Shown piece by piece: positions 18,073-27,871 of a stretch of 64,000 nt of DNA (position 1 is its first letter; every line of letters starts with the position of its first letter). The notes beneath the pieces are model-generated. The model had not been told where the DNA came from. It ran no database searches and saw only the letters and a list, made by a program, of their open reading frames with translations. This DNA is from Candidatus Sodalis pierantonius str. SOPE (GTDB taxonomy: Bacteria > Pseudomonadota > Gammaproteobacteria > Enterobacterales > Enterobacteriaceae): assembly GCF_000517405.1 (NCBI RefSeq), contig NZ_CP006568.1, positions 1,674,001-1,738,000 on the forward strand, read 5' to 3'. The translations under genes and the position numbers were made by a program.

Positions 18073-18591
18073 ATGGTAGATAAACGCGTATACTATACCA
18101 AAGAAGATCTGCTGGCGTCCAGCCGCGGCGAACTGTTCGGCAAAGAGGGCCCGCAGTTGCCGGCACCGAATATGCTGATGATGGACCGGGTGGTCAAAAT
18201 GACCGAAGACGGCGGTAATTACAATAAAGGTTTCGTGGAAGCGGAACTGGATATTCACCCGGATATGTGGTTCTTCGGCTGCCATTTTATCGGCGATCCG
18301 GTGATGCCCGGCTGTTTGGGTCTGGACGCCATGTGGCAATTGGTGGGTTTCTATCTGGGCTGGCTGGGCGGCGAAGGCAAAGGCCGCGCGCTTGGCGTCG
18401 GCGAAGTGAAATTCACCGGGCAAATCTTGCCGAGCGCGAAAAAAGTGACTTATCGCATTCATTTCCGCCGCGTGATTAACCGCAAGCTAGTAATGGGCAT
18501 GGCTGACGGCGAAGTACTGTGCGACGGTACCGTGATTTATACCGCGAGCGATTTGAAAGTCGGCCTGTTCAAAGATACCGCGGCTTTCTGA
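18073..18591 (+). CDS. fabA: 3-hydroxydecanoyl-ACP dehydratase/isomerase
   Basis: FabA dehydrates 3-hydroxyacyl-ACP and isomerises trans-2- to cis-3-decenoyl-ACP, the step that commits carbon to unsaturated fatty acids; it is a cytosolic hot-dog-fold dimer. The 172-residue frame equals the E. coli length. His71 (FGCHFIGDPVMPG) and Asp85 (CLGLDAMWQ), the catalytic pair, are both present. ATG 18073 follows a purine-rich site. In E. coli fabA is activated by FadR; fadR is intact in this window (59956-60684), though I could not confidently place a FadR operator upstream. Confidence 0.98.
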   Translation: MVDKRVYYTKEDLLASSRGELFGKEGPQLPAPNMLMMDRVVKMTEDGGNYNKGFVEAELDIHPDMWFFGCHFIGDPVMPGCLGLDAMWQLVGFYLGWLGGEGKGRALGVGEVKFTGQILPSAKKVTYRIHFRRVINRKLVMGMADGEVLCDGTVIYTASDLKVGLFKDTAAF

Positions 18592-18645
18592 TGTTTATGG
18601 CCGGCATGACGACGCTTTCTGCCGGCGCGCGCCGACGACGTCCGT

Positions 18646-18672
18646 AAAAAAAACCTCCGCGCCAGGCGGAGG
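18646..18672 (-). terminator. Intrinsic terminator of rmf
   Basis: Seven-base-pair hairpin CCTCCGC…GCGGAGG. Read on the minus strand it is followed by eight T. It lies just after the rmf stop. Confidence 0.88.
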
Positions 18673-18690
18673 TCGTTCTTGGGCGACAAA

Positions 18691-18855
18691 TCAGATTACC
18701 GACCTGTCTTCCATGGCTTTGCGCCAGCCTCCCAACCAGTGAGAGCGTGCGTCAAGTGATTGATATGGACAAAGTTCACGGGGACGCCCTGACAGACCCG
18801 CTTGATAGCCGCGTGAATGAGCACGTTCAAGGCGATCTCGTTTTTGTCTTTTCAT
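18691..18855 (-). CDS. rmf: Ribosome modulation factor
   Basis: RMF binds the 30S subunit in stationary phase and drives 70S dimerisation into inactive 100S particles. The 54-residue frame starting MKRQKRDRLERAHSRGYQAG matches the 55-residue E. coli protein, with the conserved CPYQ and WLGGWRKAMEDR segments. I chose ATG 18855 rather than one 18 bases upstream because it reproduces the family N-terminus and follows GAGGGAT at a good distance. It is monocistronic with its own terminator and convergent with fabA. No lesion is visible. Confidence 0.95.
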   Translation of the reverse strand: MKRQKRDRLERAHSRGYQAGLSGRPRELCPYQSLDARSHWLGGWRKAMEDRSVI

Positions 18856-19124
18856 AGGTTTATCCCTCATCATCTTGGCTGGTTGAAAGAAAACGGTAAG
18901 CTCTAGCGGCGAGGTTACACCTAATCTTTAATGAGAAAAGCGGCGAAGATCAAACCACCACGTCATCGATTTGTCATCTCGGCAGGGCAAAATTGACAAA
19001 TCTCTCGGCCCTAAAAAAGACGCCGGTCGGGATAAACCGCTGAATTACCTCTTGTGTCGGCAACCTCCGCGAACGCCGGCCGCGACAGCCGGCGGCTTAT
19101 GTAAATGCCTATAACAAATAATTA

Positions 19125-19571
19125 TTAGTTTATAGCTATAAATTCTTTCGCCACCTGCTGCCCGACAGTTTCCCAGCCCTGCGCCAGCGTACGCACCAGC
19201 GCATCGTAGCCATCCTTTTTCTGGGGCAGCGTCAAATTAAACGGCTGGCGGATGACGCGTCCGTCGTGGGTCAAAAGCCACACCCCCTGTACGACTGCGC
19301 GCCCATCGTAACGGCCGTGGAAACCGGTGATGGTGACCGCCAACTGGTCGCTATCACCGCTGCTACCGATGGGTTGCGTGGATACCAGCGTCCCCGGTAG
19401 CGCGGCGCTTAAATTCGCCACCAGCGATTGCTGTAACTGCTGTTCCAGCGGACTGGCCCACAGATTGCTGCGGGCCGTGATGTACTGCACGTCGCTGGTT
19501 TGATAGACCAGTCCGTTGCCGGCCAGAAAATCCGCCACCGATACCTGCGCTAAAAGTCTCCCTTTTTGCAT
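19125..19571 (-). pseudogene. pqiC: PqiC lipoprotein lacking its signal peptide (internal deletion)
   Basis: PqiC is an outer-membrane lipoprotein partner of the MCE protein PqiB. The ATG at 19571 overlaps the pqiB stop (TAATG), the normal start position, but after MQK the frame jumps directly to GRLLAQVSVADFLAGNGLVYQTSDVQYI, which corresponds to about residue 45 of the E. coli protein. The signal sequence and lipobox Cys are therefore gone through an in-frame deletion of roughly 40 codons. The rest (NLWASPLEQQL, FHGRYDGRAVV, GYDALVRTLAQGW) is intact. The product, if made, could not be exported or lipidated. Confidence 0.85.
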
Positions 19572-21212
19572 TATTTCGCCCTCTTCGGCTGTGGATCTTT
19601 ACCTTTATCCGCTTCAAAAACCAGCGCGTTGCTCTTGCTGTTCAGCGTCCGCAACACTGGTTGCAGCTCGCGCAGCACCTGATCGAGGCGCTGCATGTCC
19701 ACCACCATTTTATTGTAGGCGGGGGCGCCGGGCTGGAACCCTTTCATACTGCGGTTCAGCTCTTTCAGAGTCTGCTGCATATCTTGGGGCAATTGCTGCA
19801 TCGACGCGCTTTCGGTGATCTTATTCACGACCTTCAGCGTGCGCTGTAGCTCTTGTAGCATGCTCCAACTTTGCGCCAGCGTACTGGTGGCTTGATTGAG
19901 CATCGGATCGAGCGGTAGCGCATTAATTTTATCCAGCGTTGCGGTCAGTTTTTGCTGTATCTGCGCCAGACCGGCGCTGGTGGTCGGCAGGACCGGGTAA
20001 CCCTTGACGGTCGAGGGCCTCGGCCAGGCTTTGGCCTGCGGATAGAAATCCAAATCGACATTATAGCGCGCCGGTCAGCAAGTTGGCGCTCTTGAGCGCC
20101 GCGCGGAAGCCCTGCCCTTCGACCTCGGTCAGGCGCTTATTAATATCAAAGTTTTTACCTACCTTGCTGATAAAGCGATCCGGCTCAATGCGAATGAGCA
20201 CCGGTACGCGATAGTCGCCGTTCATTTCCTGATCGGCGCTAACGGTGGCGAACGGCACCTCCGCCACGGTCCCCAGGCGGATGCCGCGGAATTCTACCGG
20301 CGCCCCCGGTTGCAGGCCGCGAATCGAATCGTCAAAGAACAGGACATAGTCCTGATGTTGGGTGTAAAGGGAATCGGCGATGTCGTTCTTATTATCGAAC
20401 AGCTGATAACGCTGCTGTTCTTTGGCCGACTGTCCCAGTTCCCAGCCGGTCGGCACATCGAAACTGACCCCGCCGGCAAACAGCGTGGTCAGCGAGCCCA
20501 TTTCCACGCGCATGCCGGAGGCCGACAAATTGAGCGCCACGCCGCTGTCCTTCCAGAAACGGACATTGGTGGTCACCAGGGTATCATAAGGCGCGTTGAT
20601 AAAGAGCTGATAATTCATCATGCGCTTAAGCGGATCGAAGTGGCTGGTTTCCACCGTACCGACGCGGAAGCCGCGAAACAGCACCGGATCGCAGGCGCTC
20701 AACTGGCCAGAACGATCGCTGTCCAGCTGGATTCGGATTCCGCGCGCATCGGGAGAAGCCAGCGGCGGCGCGTCCAACAATTTGAATTCCCGCGAGGTCT
20801 CTTCGCTGGATCCGGGTTGCAGTTGAATATAGGCGCCGGATAATAGGGTCCCTAATCCCGACACCCCTTCCTTGCCGATCTGCGGCTTCACCACCCAAAA
20901 CGCCGAGTCTTTATTCAGCATTTTTTCCATGCCGTTATAGATGCGCGCTTTGATTTCCACCTGGCGTAAATCGTCACTCAGCATCACGCTCTCGACGGTG
21001 CCGACATCCACGCTGCGGCTTTTGATGGCGGTTTTTCCGGCTTCAATACCCTCAGCGCTGCTGGTGGTCAGGGTGATCACTTTGCCCTGATGGCTGAAAT
21101 GGTAAAACAGGATCCAGGCGCCAATGAGGACGGTGACAATGGGAACGATCCACACCGGCGACCAGCGTTTGATCTTCTCCACTCGGGCTTTCTGATAATT
21201 ATTTTCCGTCAA
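19571..21212 (-). pseudogene. pqiB: PqiB MCE-domain protein, frameshifted
   Basis: PqiB is an inner-membrane-anchored MCE protein forming a periplasmic needle for lipid transport between membranes. The N-terminal anchor (WSPVWIVPIVTVLIGAWILFYHF) and three MCE domains read from ATG 21212 for 383 codons and stop at LKSANLLTGAL. One extra base near 20059 (CTATAATGTC where CTATATGTC would encode LYVDL) shifts the frame; the remaining 160 codons with the helical C-terminus (SAGLAQIQQKLTATLDKINALPL…FEADKGKDPQPKRAK) are in the next frame. pqiA overlaps its start and pqiC its stop, so this is one operon with every member damaged. Confidence 0.93.
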
Positions 21213-22481
21213 CGGTCGACTCCTTTAGCGTGGTATGCGAAGCCCTGTCCCACAAAAGACGGGGGTCAAAAGTTTTGGCGGCGATCATGGTCAAGATGAC
21301 CACCGCGGCAAACAGCAGCACGCCGATGCCGGGGCTAATGCTCATCAGCCTACCCATGCGCACCAGGCCAGACAGCACGGCAATAACAAAAACATCTATC
21401 ATCGACCAGCGGCCGACGAATTCCACCACCTCGTAGAGCAGGTGCATCCGTTCGCTGTCGGCCGCGTTTCGCTCGCCGCGGCCGGCGGCGTCCCAGCACA
21501 GCCAGCCCAGCGCAATCATCTTCAGGCTGGGGACCATGATACTGGCGATAAAAATTACCGCCGCCACCGGTATCGGGCCGTCCTCCCACAGCAGGATAAC
21601 GCCGGCCATGATGGTGGAATTAAGTCGATTACCCAGCCCGTCGGTAATCATAATCGGCAGCAGATTGGCCGGCACATAGAGCATCAATGAGGTGAGTAAC
21701 AGCGCCAGCGTCCATTGCAGGCTATGGATACGTCGCGCGTGCTCGCGGGTACGGCAGCGCGGACAAATGGCGGCGTCCGCGGGCAGGATCAGCGTACAAC
21801 AGCTGCAAGCGCGTATGCCCTGCGCCAGGAGGCCGCCCTCACCGGGCCGCAATCGCGTTACCGGCGACGTGAACGGCATGATGACGTTCCATAACCAGCA
21901 GGGGTCAACGCATTGTAACGCCCTCAGTTGCAGCAAGCAGAAGAAACAGAATGGAATAAAACTGTTGCCGATGCCTATCTGGCTGTAAGCCATCAATTTG
22001 ACAAAACTGACCAGCACCCCAACCAAGAAAATCTCCGCCATGCCCCAACTGCGCAGGGCGAATAATAACTTGGCCAGAAACGCCTTCAGGCGAAACGGCA
22101 GCGGTACATCTAGACACAATAAGATGATCAAAATCATGCAAAGCGCGGGGATAGCCTGCACGCACAGCAAAAACACGCCCGCCAGGCTGGAAAAATGATC
22201 GCTAACCATCACCAGCGGAATTTGCGGCAGCGTTATTTGCCGCTTTATGCCGGAGACTTCCATATTGACAAAGGGGAAGAGATTGGCCAGCCCCTGCATC
22301 ACCAGCGCGCTGATGGCGCCCCCCCCCCCGGCTGGCGTTTGGGATCGTGCCAATAGCTCTGCAAGGTGTTACGGCACCGCGGGCAGATCCCCATCTGGCC
22401 GGGCGTCAGCGGCGGCAGCGCCACCAATAAATCACAGTGCGGGCAAAGCACGTGATGTTGATGTCGGGGATAATCGCACAC
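21199..22481 (-). pseudogene. pqiA: PqiA membrane protein, frameshifted at a run of 11 C/G
   Basis: PqiA is the multi-spanning inner-membrane partner of PqiB. GTG 22481 gives the N-terminal zinc ribbon (CDYP…CPHCDLLVALP…CPRCRNTL). At the run of 11 C (22319-22329, G on the coding strand) the frame is lost: one side reads KRQPGGG, the other GGGGAISALVMQGLANLFPFVNM and then the full set of transmembrane segments (WGMAEIFLVGVLVSFVKLMAY, a second zinc ribbon CSCCTLILPADAAICPRC, FVGRWSMIDVFVIAVLSGLVRM). The stop is at 21199, overlapping pqiB. A one-base change in the tract would restore the gene, so it could be a slippage-reversible allele or sequencing error. Confidence 0.88.
22319..22329. repeat. 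Homopolymer of 11 C in pqiA
   Basis: Eleven consecutive C on the plus strand, located exactly at the pqiA frame break. Such tracts are slippage-prone. Confidence 0.95.
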
Positions 22482-22549
22482 GCCTACCTCCTATGGTGCT
22501 TTCCGTTTGCGCGGGTAATCGGCGGGCGGCATAGACCGCCCGCCAGGGC

Positions 22550-24472
22550 CTATTCCGCCGCGCCGTTCCTTTGCGCTTCCAGCGTTTCCCAGCGGCTGAA
22601 CGCCTGCTCAAGCGCGTCCTCCGCCTGCGCAATCGCCGTCAGCACCGGCTGCGTTGTCTCGTGGGGTTGACTGAAAAAGTCCGGCGCCGCCACTTGCGCC
22701 TGCAATTGGCCTATTTCCTGCTCCAATCGCTCGATCTGCCCCGGGAGGGTTTCCAGCTCCCGTTGCAGGTTATAACTGAGTTTCCCCCCGCCGCGTTTGG
22801 CAGAAGATGGGGTAGCCCCAGGCGCGGGCGCCGGGGGCTTCTGCACCGGCGCCGGCTGCGCCCTTAGCGCGCGCCGATTGCTGCGCTGGCGCTGCGCGTC
22901 AAAATAACCGCCCACGTAACACTCGATGCGCCCTTCCCCTTCAAAAATCCAGCATTCGGTCACCGAGTTATCCACAAACTGGCGATCGTGGCTGACCAGC
23001 AGTACGGTGCCCTGATAGCTGTCGAGGAGCTCTTCCAGCAATTCCAGGGTTTCGACATCAAGATCGTTGGTGGGTTCGTCAAGAATCAGCAGGTTGCTGG
23101 GATTAAGAAACAGCCGCGCCAATAACAACCGATTACGCTCGCCGCCTGAAAGCGCTTTTACCGGCGTCATTGCCCGTTTCGGATGAAACAGAAAGTCCTG
23201 TAGGTAGCCCAACACGTGACGCGAGCGACCGTTGACCATCACCTCCTGCTTACCCTCGGCCAGGTTGTCCATCACGGTACGCTCCGGATCGAGCACCGCG
23301 CGATACTGGTCGAAATAGGCGACTTCCAGCTTGGTGCCGCAGTGTATGCGGCCGCTATCGGCGCCAAGTTGACCCAGCATCAGCTTCAGCAGCGTGGTTT
23401 TACCACAGCCGTTGGGGCCGATAAGAGCAATTTTATCCTCGCGCTGCACCTGCGCGCTGAAGTGGCTAATCAGCGTTTTCCCTTCTAGGCCATAGCTGAC
23501 GTCTTCCAGTTCAAAGACGATTTTGCCCGACCGCGCCGCCTCTTCCACCTGGATTTTCGCGCTGCCCATCACTTCACGACGCTCGGAACGCTCTTGACGC
23601 AGCGCCTTCAACGCGCGCATCCGCCCTGCATTCCGCGTGCGCCGGGCTTTAATCCCCTGGCGGATCCACACCTCTTCCAGAGCCAGTTTGCGATCGAACT
23701 CGGCGTTCTGCAGCTCCTGCACCCGCAGCTCTTCCTCTTTTCCTTTCAGGTATTTGTCATAATTACCCGGCCAGGAGACCAGCTTGCCGCGGTCCAAATC
23801 GACGATGCGGGTCGCCATCGCGCGGATAAACGAGCGGTCATGGGAGATGAAAATAATGCTGCCGGGAAAGGTCTTCAGGAAAGCTTCCAGCCAGTCAATG
23901 GTTTCAATATCCAGATGGTTGGTCGGTTCATCCAGCAGCAGCACCTGTGGTTCGCACACCAGCGCGCGGCCCAGCGCCGCCTTGCGCAGCCAGCCGCCGG
24001 ACAGCGATGACAGTTGGCTGTCTGCGCCCAGGCCTATCTGCGCAATTACCTCATGGATGCGCTTTTCCAAATGCCACAAATTTTGATGGTCGAGAATTTC
24101 CATCAGCCGGCCCATTTCCGCCAGATTTTTTTCGCTCGGGTCCTGTTCTACCCGCTGAGAAATCCCGTGATAGGCTTTCAGTATCTGTGCCTGCGCCTCG
24201 ACACCTTCGGCAACGAAATCGAAAACGCTGCCAGTAACGTCCCGTGGCGGATCTTGCTGCAGCCGGGCGACGATGACATCCTGCTCGAAAATCAGTTGAC
24301 CATCGTCGAGGGGCACCTCGCGGCTCAAGATTTTCATCAAGGTGGATTTGCCGGCGCCGTTGCGCCCCACCAGGCAGACGCGCTCGTTGCGCTCAATATG
24401 TAGCTCGGTGTTATCCAGCAGCGGCGCATCACTGAACGACAACCAGGCGCCGGAAAGACTGATTAATGACAT
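22550..24472 (-). CDS. uup: ABC-F ATPase Uup
   Basis: Uup is a soluble ABC-F protein with two ATPase domains, implicated in ribosome function and suppression of transposon excision. The 640-residue frame carries Walker A GRNGAGKST, signature LSGGWLRKAALG and LLLDEPTNHLDIE in domain 1, the ABC-F linker, then GPNGCGKTT, ALSGGERNRLLLAR and LILDEPTNDLDVE in domain 2, and a C-terminal coiled-coil DNA-binding extension (LETLPGQIERLEQEIGQLQAQVA). Length is near E. coli (635). It ends 3 bases from the start of the rlmKL-side frame: the rlmKL stop at 24476 and the uup ATG at 24472 are almost adjacent, so they form one operon. Confidence 0.96.
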   Translation of the reverse strand: MSLISLSGAWLSFSDAPLLDNTELHIERNERVCLVGRNGAGKSTLMKILSREVPLDDGQLIFEQDVIVARLQQDPPRDVTGSVFDFVAEGVEAQAQILKAYHGISQRVEQDPSEKNLAEMGRLMEILDHQNLWHLEKRIHEVIAQIGLGADSQLSSLSGGWLRKAALGRALVCEPQVLLLDEPTNHLDIETIDWLEAFLKTFPGSIIFISHDRSFIRAMATRIVDLDRGKLVSWPGNYDKYLKGKEEELRVQELQNAEFDRKLALEEVWIRQGIKARRTRNAGRMRALKALRQERSERREVMGSAKIQVEEAARSGKIVFELEDVSYGLEGKTLISHFSAQVQREDKIALIGPNGCGKTTLLKLMLGQLGADSGRIHCGTKLEVAYFDQYRAVLDPERTVMDNLAEGKQEVMVNGRSRHVLGYLQDFLFHPKRAMTPVKALSGGERNRLLLARLFLNPSNLLILDEPTNDLDVETLELLEELLDSYQGTVLLVSHDRQFVDNSVTECWIFEGEGRIECYVGGYFDAQRQRSNRRALRAQPAPVQKPPAPAPGATPSSAKRGGGKLSYNLQRELETLPGQIERLEQEIGQLQAQVAAPDFFSQPHETTQPVLTAIAQAEDALEQAFSRWETLEAQRNGAAE

Positions 24473-24475
24473 GGC

Positions 24476-26602
24476 TTAGAGATCCTTGTCCGCATGGCTT
24501 ATCAGCCAGCAGTGATGAATTTGTCGGTTGCGGGCGAAGTCCGGCGAGCGGGTACGATCGGTTATCGGCTGCGCCCTCAGGCCCAGCGCGGTCAGCCCCG
24601 CATCATCCAGTTGGAAACCGCGTCTGTTGTTGGAGAACATGATGGTACCGCCGGTGCGCAACAGCCGTTTGAGCTCGGCCATCAGCGCCACATGGTCGCG
24701 CTGAACGTCAAAGGTATCGGCCATCCGCTTGGAATTGGAGAAGGTGGGCGGGTCGATGAATATCACATCGAACGTTTCCTGCACCATCGATAGCCACGCC
24801 CGGCAATCCGCCTGTATCAGCCGGTGCTGACGGCCCACCAGGTCGTTGCTGCGCAGATTTTTTTCCGCCCACTCCAAATAGGTGCGCGACATATCCACCG
24901 AGGTGGTGCTGCGCGCGCCGCCAATACCGGCATGGACGCTGCCGCTGCCGGTGTAGGCGAACAAATTGAGGAAGTCTTTGCCGCGGCTCATTTCCCCCAG
25001 CATCCTGCGCGCAATGCGGTGATCGAGGAATAGCCCGGTATCCAAGTAGTCGGTCAAGTTGACCCACAATTTGGCGCCGTACTCCTCCACCAGCAAGAAT
25101 TCGCCCTTCTGCGCCAGTTTTTCATATTGATTCTTGCCTTTCTGCCGCTCGCGCGCTTTGACCACCAGACGGCTGGCCTGTATCGCCAGCACCGCCAGGG
25201 TGGCATTAATCACATCGTACAGCCGCTGCCGCGCACGCTCGGGTTCCACGCTTTTCGGCGCCACATACTCCTGAATCACCACCCAGCTGCTGTAGCGATC
25301 GATAGCGACATTGTAATCCGGCAGATCGGCGTCATACAGCCTGTAGCAATCCAGCTTTTCCCGCTCGACCCATTTTTGCAGCGAGCGCACATTTTTGCGC
25401 AGGCGGTTGGCGAAATCGGCGGCAATTTGCCCTTTCCCCTGGCCGGGCGGAACGGCGGTTTCCGCCAGCAGGTAGTTCTTCTGCTCGCAGTCCAGCGGGC
25501 CGTTTTTGGCTTTAAAACTGCGTTCTGCGCGCAGCATCAACGCGCCGAGCAGCGCCGGCGAGGCGCTGAACAACGACAGCCGCCAGCCGCCGAACCGGCT
25601 TTTCATGACCCGCCCGAGCTGGTTGTGCAGGGCGATAAGCGCCGGTTCACTCTCTAGGCGCTCACCGTAAGGGGGATTGCTTACAACCGTCCCGCGCGGC
25701 CCCTCCGGCAGCGGATTTACCCGCTGCGCCACTTCGCCGGCCTGGAAGGTTATCAGCGCAGACACGCCGGCGCGGCGCGCGTTTTGGCGCGCCTTCTCCA
25801 GCACCCGGCTGTCGACATCGGAGCCGTAAAAGCGCGACGGCGTTTGTGCCAGCCCCGCTCGGGCACGCTCGCGCGCTTCGCGCACCGTCTCTTGCCATAG
25901 CGCCTCATCATGCCCGGACCAGGCGGAAAATCCCCAAAACGGACGCGTAAGCCCGGGGGCGCAATCGGCCGCGATCAGCGCCGCTTCAATCAGCAGCGTA
26001 CCGGAGCCGCACATCGGATCCAGCAGCGGCGTACCGGGTTGCCAGCCGGAGCGCAGCACGATGGCGGCGGCGAGATTCTCCTTTAACGGCGCCTGACCCT
26101 GCGCATCGCGATAGCCACGCTGGTGCAGGCTGCTGCCTCTCAGATCAAGCGACAGCATCACCCGGTCGCGGTGCAGATAGGCCTGAATGCGGATATCGGG
26201 CTGCTGGCGGTCGACATCGGGTCGACGCGCGCCGTGGCGGGTAAAACTGTCGACGATGGCGTCCTTAACCTTCAGCGCGCCATACTGGCTGTTGCGGATT
26301 GCCGCGTTGGTGCCGCTGAAATGTACGGCGAAACGTTTATCCACCGTGAACAGCGACGGCCAGTTCACCGCCTGCACACCGCGATACAGGTCGCCATCGC
26401 TGCCGACGCTGAAATCGTTCAGCGGCAGGACGATGCGCGACGCCAGACGACTCCACAACAGCGCGCGGTAAAGCAGCCGGCTATCGGCCTGGAAGTGCAC
26501 GCCGCCCAGCGCAACTTTACACGAGGCGGCCCCCAGGGTTTCCAGCTCGCTTTTCAACAGTTCTTCCAAGCCTTGTGCCGTGGTGGCAAACAGAGAATTC
26601 AT
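24476..26602 (-). CDS. rlmL: 23S rRNA (guanine) methyltransferase RlmKL
   Basis: A fused two-domain enzyme that makes m2G2445 and m7G2069 in 23S rRNA. The 708 residues (E. coli 702) contain an N-terminal THUMP region, the first methyltransferase with DPMCGSGTLLIEAALIA and the catalytic SNPPYGERL motif, then the second with FLNLFAYTGSGSVHAG, SVDMSRTYLEWAEKN and FIDPPTFSNSKRM. No lesion is visible. It is cotranscribed with uup and divergent from ycbX, the conserved order. Confidence 0.96.
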   Translation of the reverse strand: MNSLFATTAQGLEELLKSELETLGAASCKVALGGVHFQADSRLLYRALLWSRLASRIVLPLNDFSVGSDGDLYRGVQAVNWPSLFTVDKRFAVHFSGTNAAIRNSQYGALKVKDAIVDSFTRHGARRPDVDRQQPDIRIQAYLHRDRVMLSLDLRGSSLHQRGYRDAQGQAPLKENLAAAIVLRSGWQPGTPLLDPMCGSGTLLIEAALIAADCAPGLTRPFWGFSAWSGHDEALWQETVREARERARAGLAQTPSRFYGSDVDSRVLEKARQNARRAGVSALITFQAGEVAQRVNPLPEGPRGTVVSNPPYGERLESEPALIALHNQLGRVMKSRFGGWRLSLFSASPALLGALMLRAERSFKAKNGPLDCEQKNYLLAETAVPPGQGKGQIAADFANRLRKNVRSLQKWVEREKLDCYRLYDADLPDYNVAIDRYSSWVVIQEYVAPKSVEPERARQRLYDVINATLAVLAIQASRLVVKARERQKGKNQYEKLAQKGEFLLVEEYGAKLWVNLTDYLDTGLFLDHRIARRMLGEMSRGKDFLNLFAYTGSGSVHAGIGGARSTTSVDMSRTYLEWAEKNLRSNDLVGRQHRLIQADCRAWLSMVQETFDVIFIDPPTFSNSKRMADTFDVQRDHVALMAELKRLLRTGGTIMFSNNRRGFQLDDAGLTALGLRAQPITDRTRSPDFARNRQIHHCWLISHADKDL

Positions 26603-26705
26603 CTGGTCTCTTATTATTAATTAAAAAGAAAATCGTTGCGCATTATAGCCAATCCTGCCCCATTGTCATAAAGTTGACCGTCATCACAAACGGCACGGAG
26701 GCAGA

Positions 26706-27812
26706 ATGAGTATTTTATCGCGTTTATATGTGCATCCGGTGAAATCAATGCGCGGGTTGCAGCTATCGCACGCCCTGGCCGGCGCCGAAGGGTTGGCGTT
26801 TGATCGCGTTTTTATGCTCACCGACGCCGACGGCGCCTTTATCACCGCCCGTCAGTATCCGCAGATGTTATTATTCACCCCGGTAATGCTGCCGGGCGGG
26901 CTGCACCTTACCGCCCCCGACGGGCAAAGCCGCCACGTGCGTTTTACCGATTTTTCCGCGCCGGCGCAGCCGGTTGAGATCTGGGGGAATCATTTTACCG
27001 CTCATCCGGCGCCGGAGACCATCAATACCGGGCTTTCCGGCTATCTTGAACAGCCGGTTACCCTCTGCTGGACGGGCGAGCATAGCCACAGGCGGGTGAA
27101 ACGCTTCCTGGCCGTCCCGCTGTCGTTCGCCGACGGCTATCCCTATATTCTGATAAGCGAAGCGTCCTTTTTGGATTTACAGCGCCGCTGCCCGGCGGGC
27201 GTCACCCTGACCCAGTTTCGGCCAAATCTGGTGGTGACCGGCACCGAAGCGTATGCGGAAGATAGCTGGCATCGTCTGCGTATTGGCGAGGTCGAGTTTG
27301 AAGTGGTAAAGCCGTGCAGCCGCTGCGTTCTGACCACGGTCAACGTGGAACAGGGCCATAAACATCCTGGGGATGAGCCGCTGCGCACCTTACAAGGCTA
27401 TCGCAGTGCCGACGACGATAACGTCTATTTCGGCCAGAATGTGATCGCCCGCACCACTGGTATCGTGCGGGTCGGCGACAATGTCGAGGTCCTTAGCACC
27501 CGTAAGCCGCGTCGCTATCGCGCCGCCAGCCCCGCAAGCGCGGCCACGCCCCCCCCCCAGGCCGCCGACGCGCCGGTGACCATTGTGTATCAGGGCCGGC
27601 AATTTATCGGCAACCAACGGGATATCTTACTGGAGCAGTTGGAGCTGCAGGGCATACGCATCCCCTACTCCTGTCGGGCTGGCATTTGCGGCACCTGCAA
27701 GGTGAAATTATTGTCGGGTGACGTTGCGCCGCTGACCGGCAGCGCGACGGCATCGGCGCCGTGGATCCTCTCTTGCAGTTGCCTACCGCGCGGCGATGTC
27801 CATCTGGAATAG
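26706..27812 (+). CDS. ycbX: MOSC/ferredoxin-domain protein YcbX
   Basis: YcbX detoxifies N-hydroxylated base analogues using molybdenum cofactor; it combines an N-terminal beta-barrel and MOSC domain with a C-terminal 2Fe-2S ferredoxin domain. In the 368 residues I see LYVHPVKSMRGL, the MOSC cofactor-binding region FEVVKPCSRCVLTTVN, and the ferredoxin cysteines in YSCRAGICGTCKVKLLSG with a last Cys in ILSCSC. The linker between the domains is coded by a run of 10 C (27549-27558) that is currently in frame (ACG CCC CCC CCC CAG). ATG 26706 follows ACGGAGGCAG, a good ribosome site. Confidence 0.95.
   Translation: MSILSRLYVHPVKSMRGLQLSHALAGAEGLAFDRVFMLTDADGAFITARQYPQMLLFTPVMLPGGLHLTAPDGQSRHVRFTDFSAPAQPVEIWGNHFTAHPAPETINTGLSGYLEQPVTLCWTGEHSHRRVKRFLAVPLSFADGYPYILISEASFLDLQRRCPAGVTLTQFRPNLVVTGTEAYAEDSWHRLRIGEVEFEVVKPCSRCVLTTVNVEQGHKHPGDEPLRTLQGYRSADDDNVYFGQNVIARTTGIVRVGDNVEVLSTRKPRRYRAASPASAATPPPQAADAPVTIVYQGRQFIGNQRDILLEQLELQGIRIPYSCRAGICGTCKVKLLSGDVAPLTGSATASAPWILSCSCLPRGDVHLE
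27549..27558 (+). repeat. Homopolymer of 10 C in the ycbX linker
   Basis: Ten consecutive C encode Pro-Pro-Pro in the interdomain linker. Slippage here would switch off the ferredoxin domain while leaving the MOSC domain. Confidence 0.95.
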
Positions 27813-27871
27813 CCATCGCGCCCGCGCGAGCGGCCTGGGACCGCTGACGCTTTCGCCAGCCTGATCGGGTC

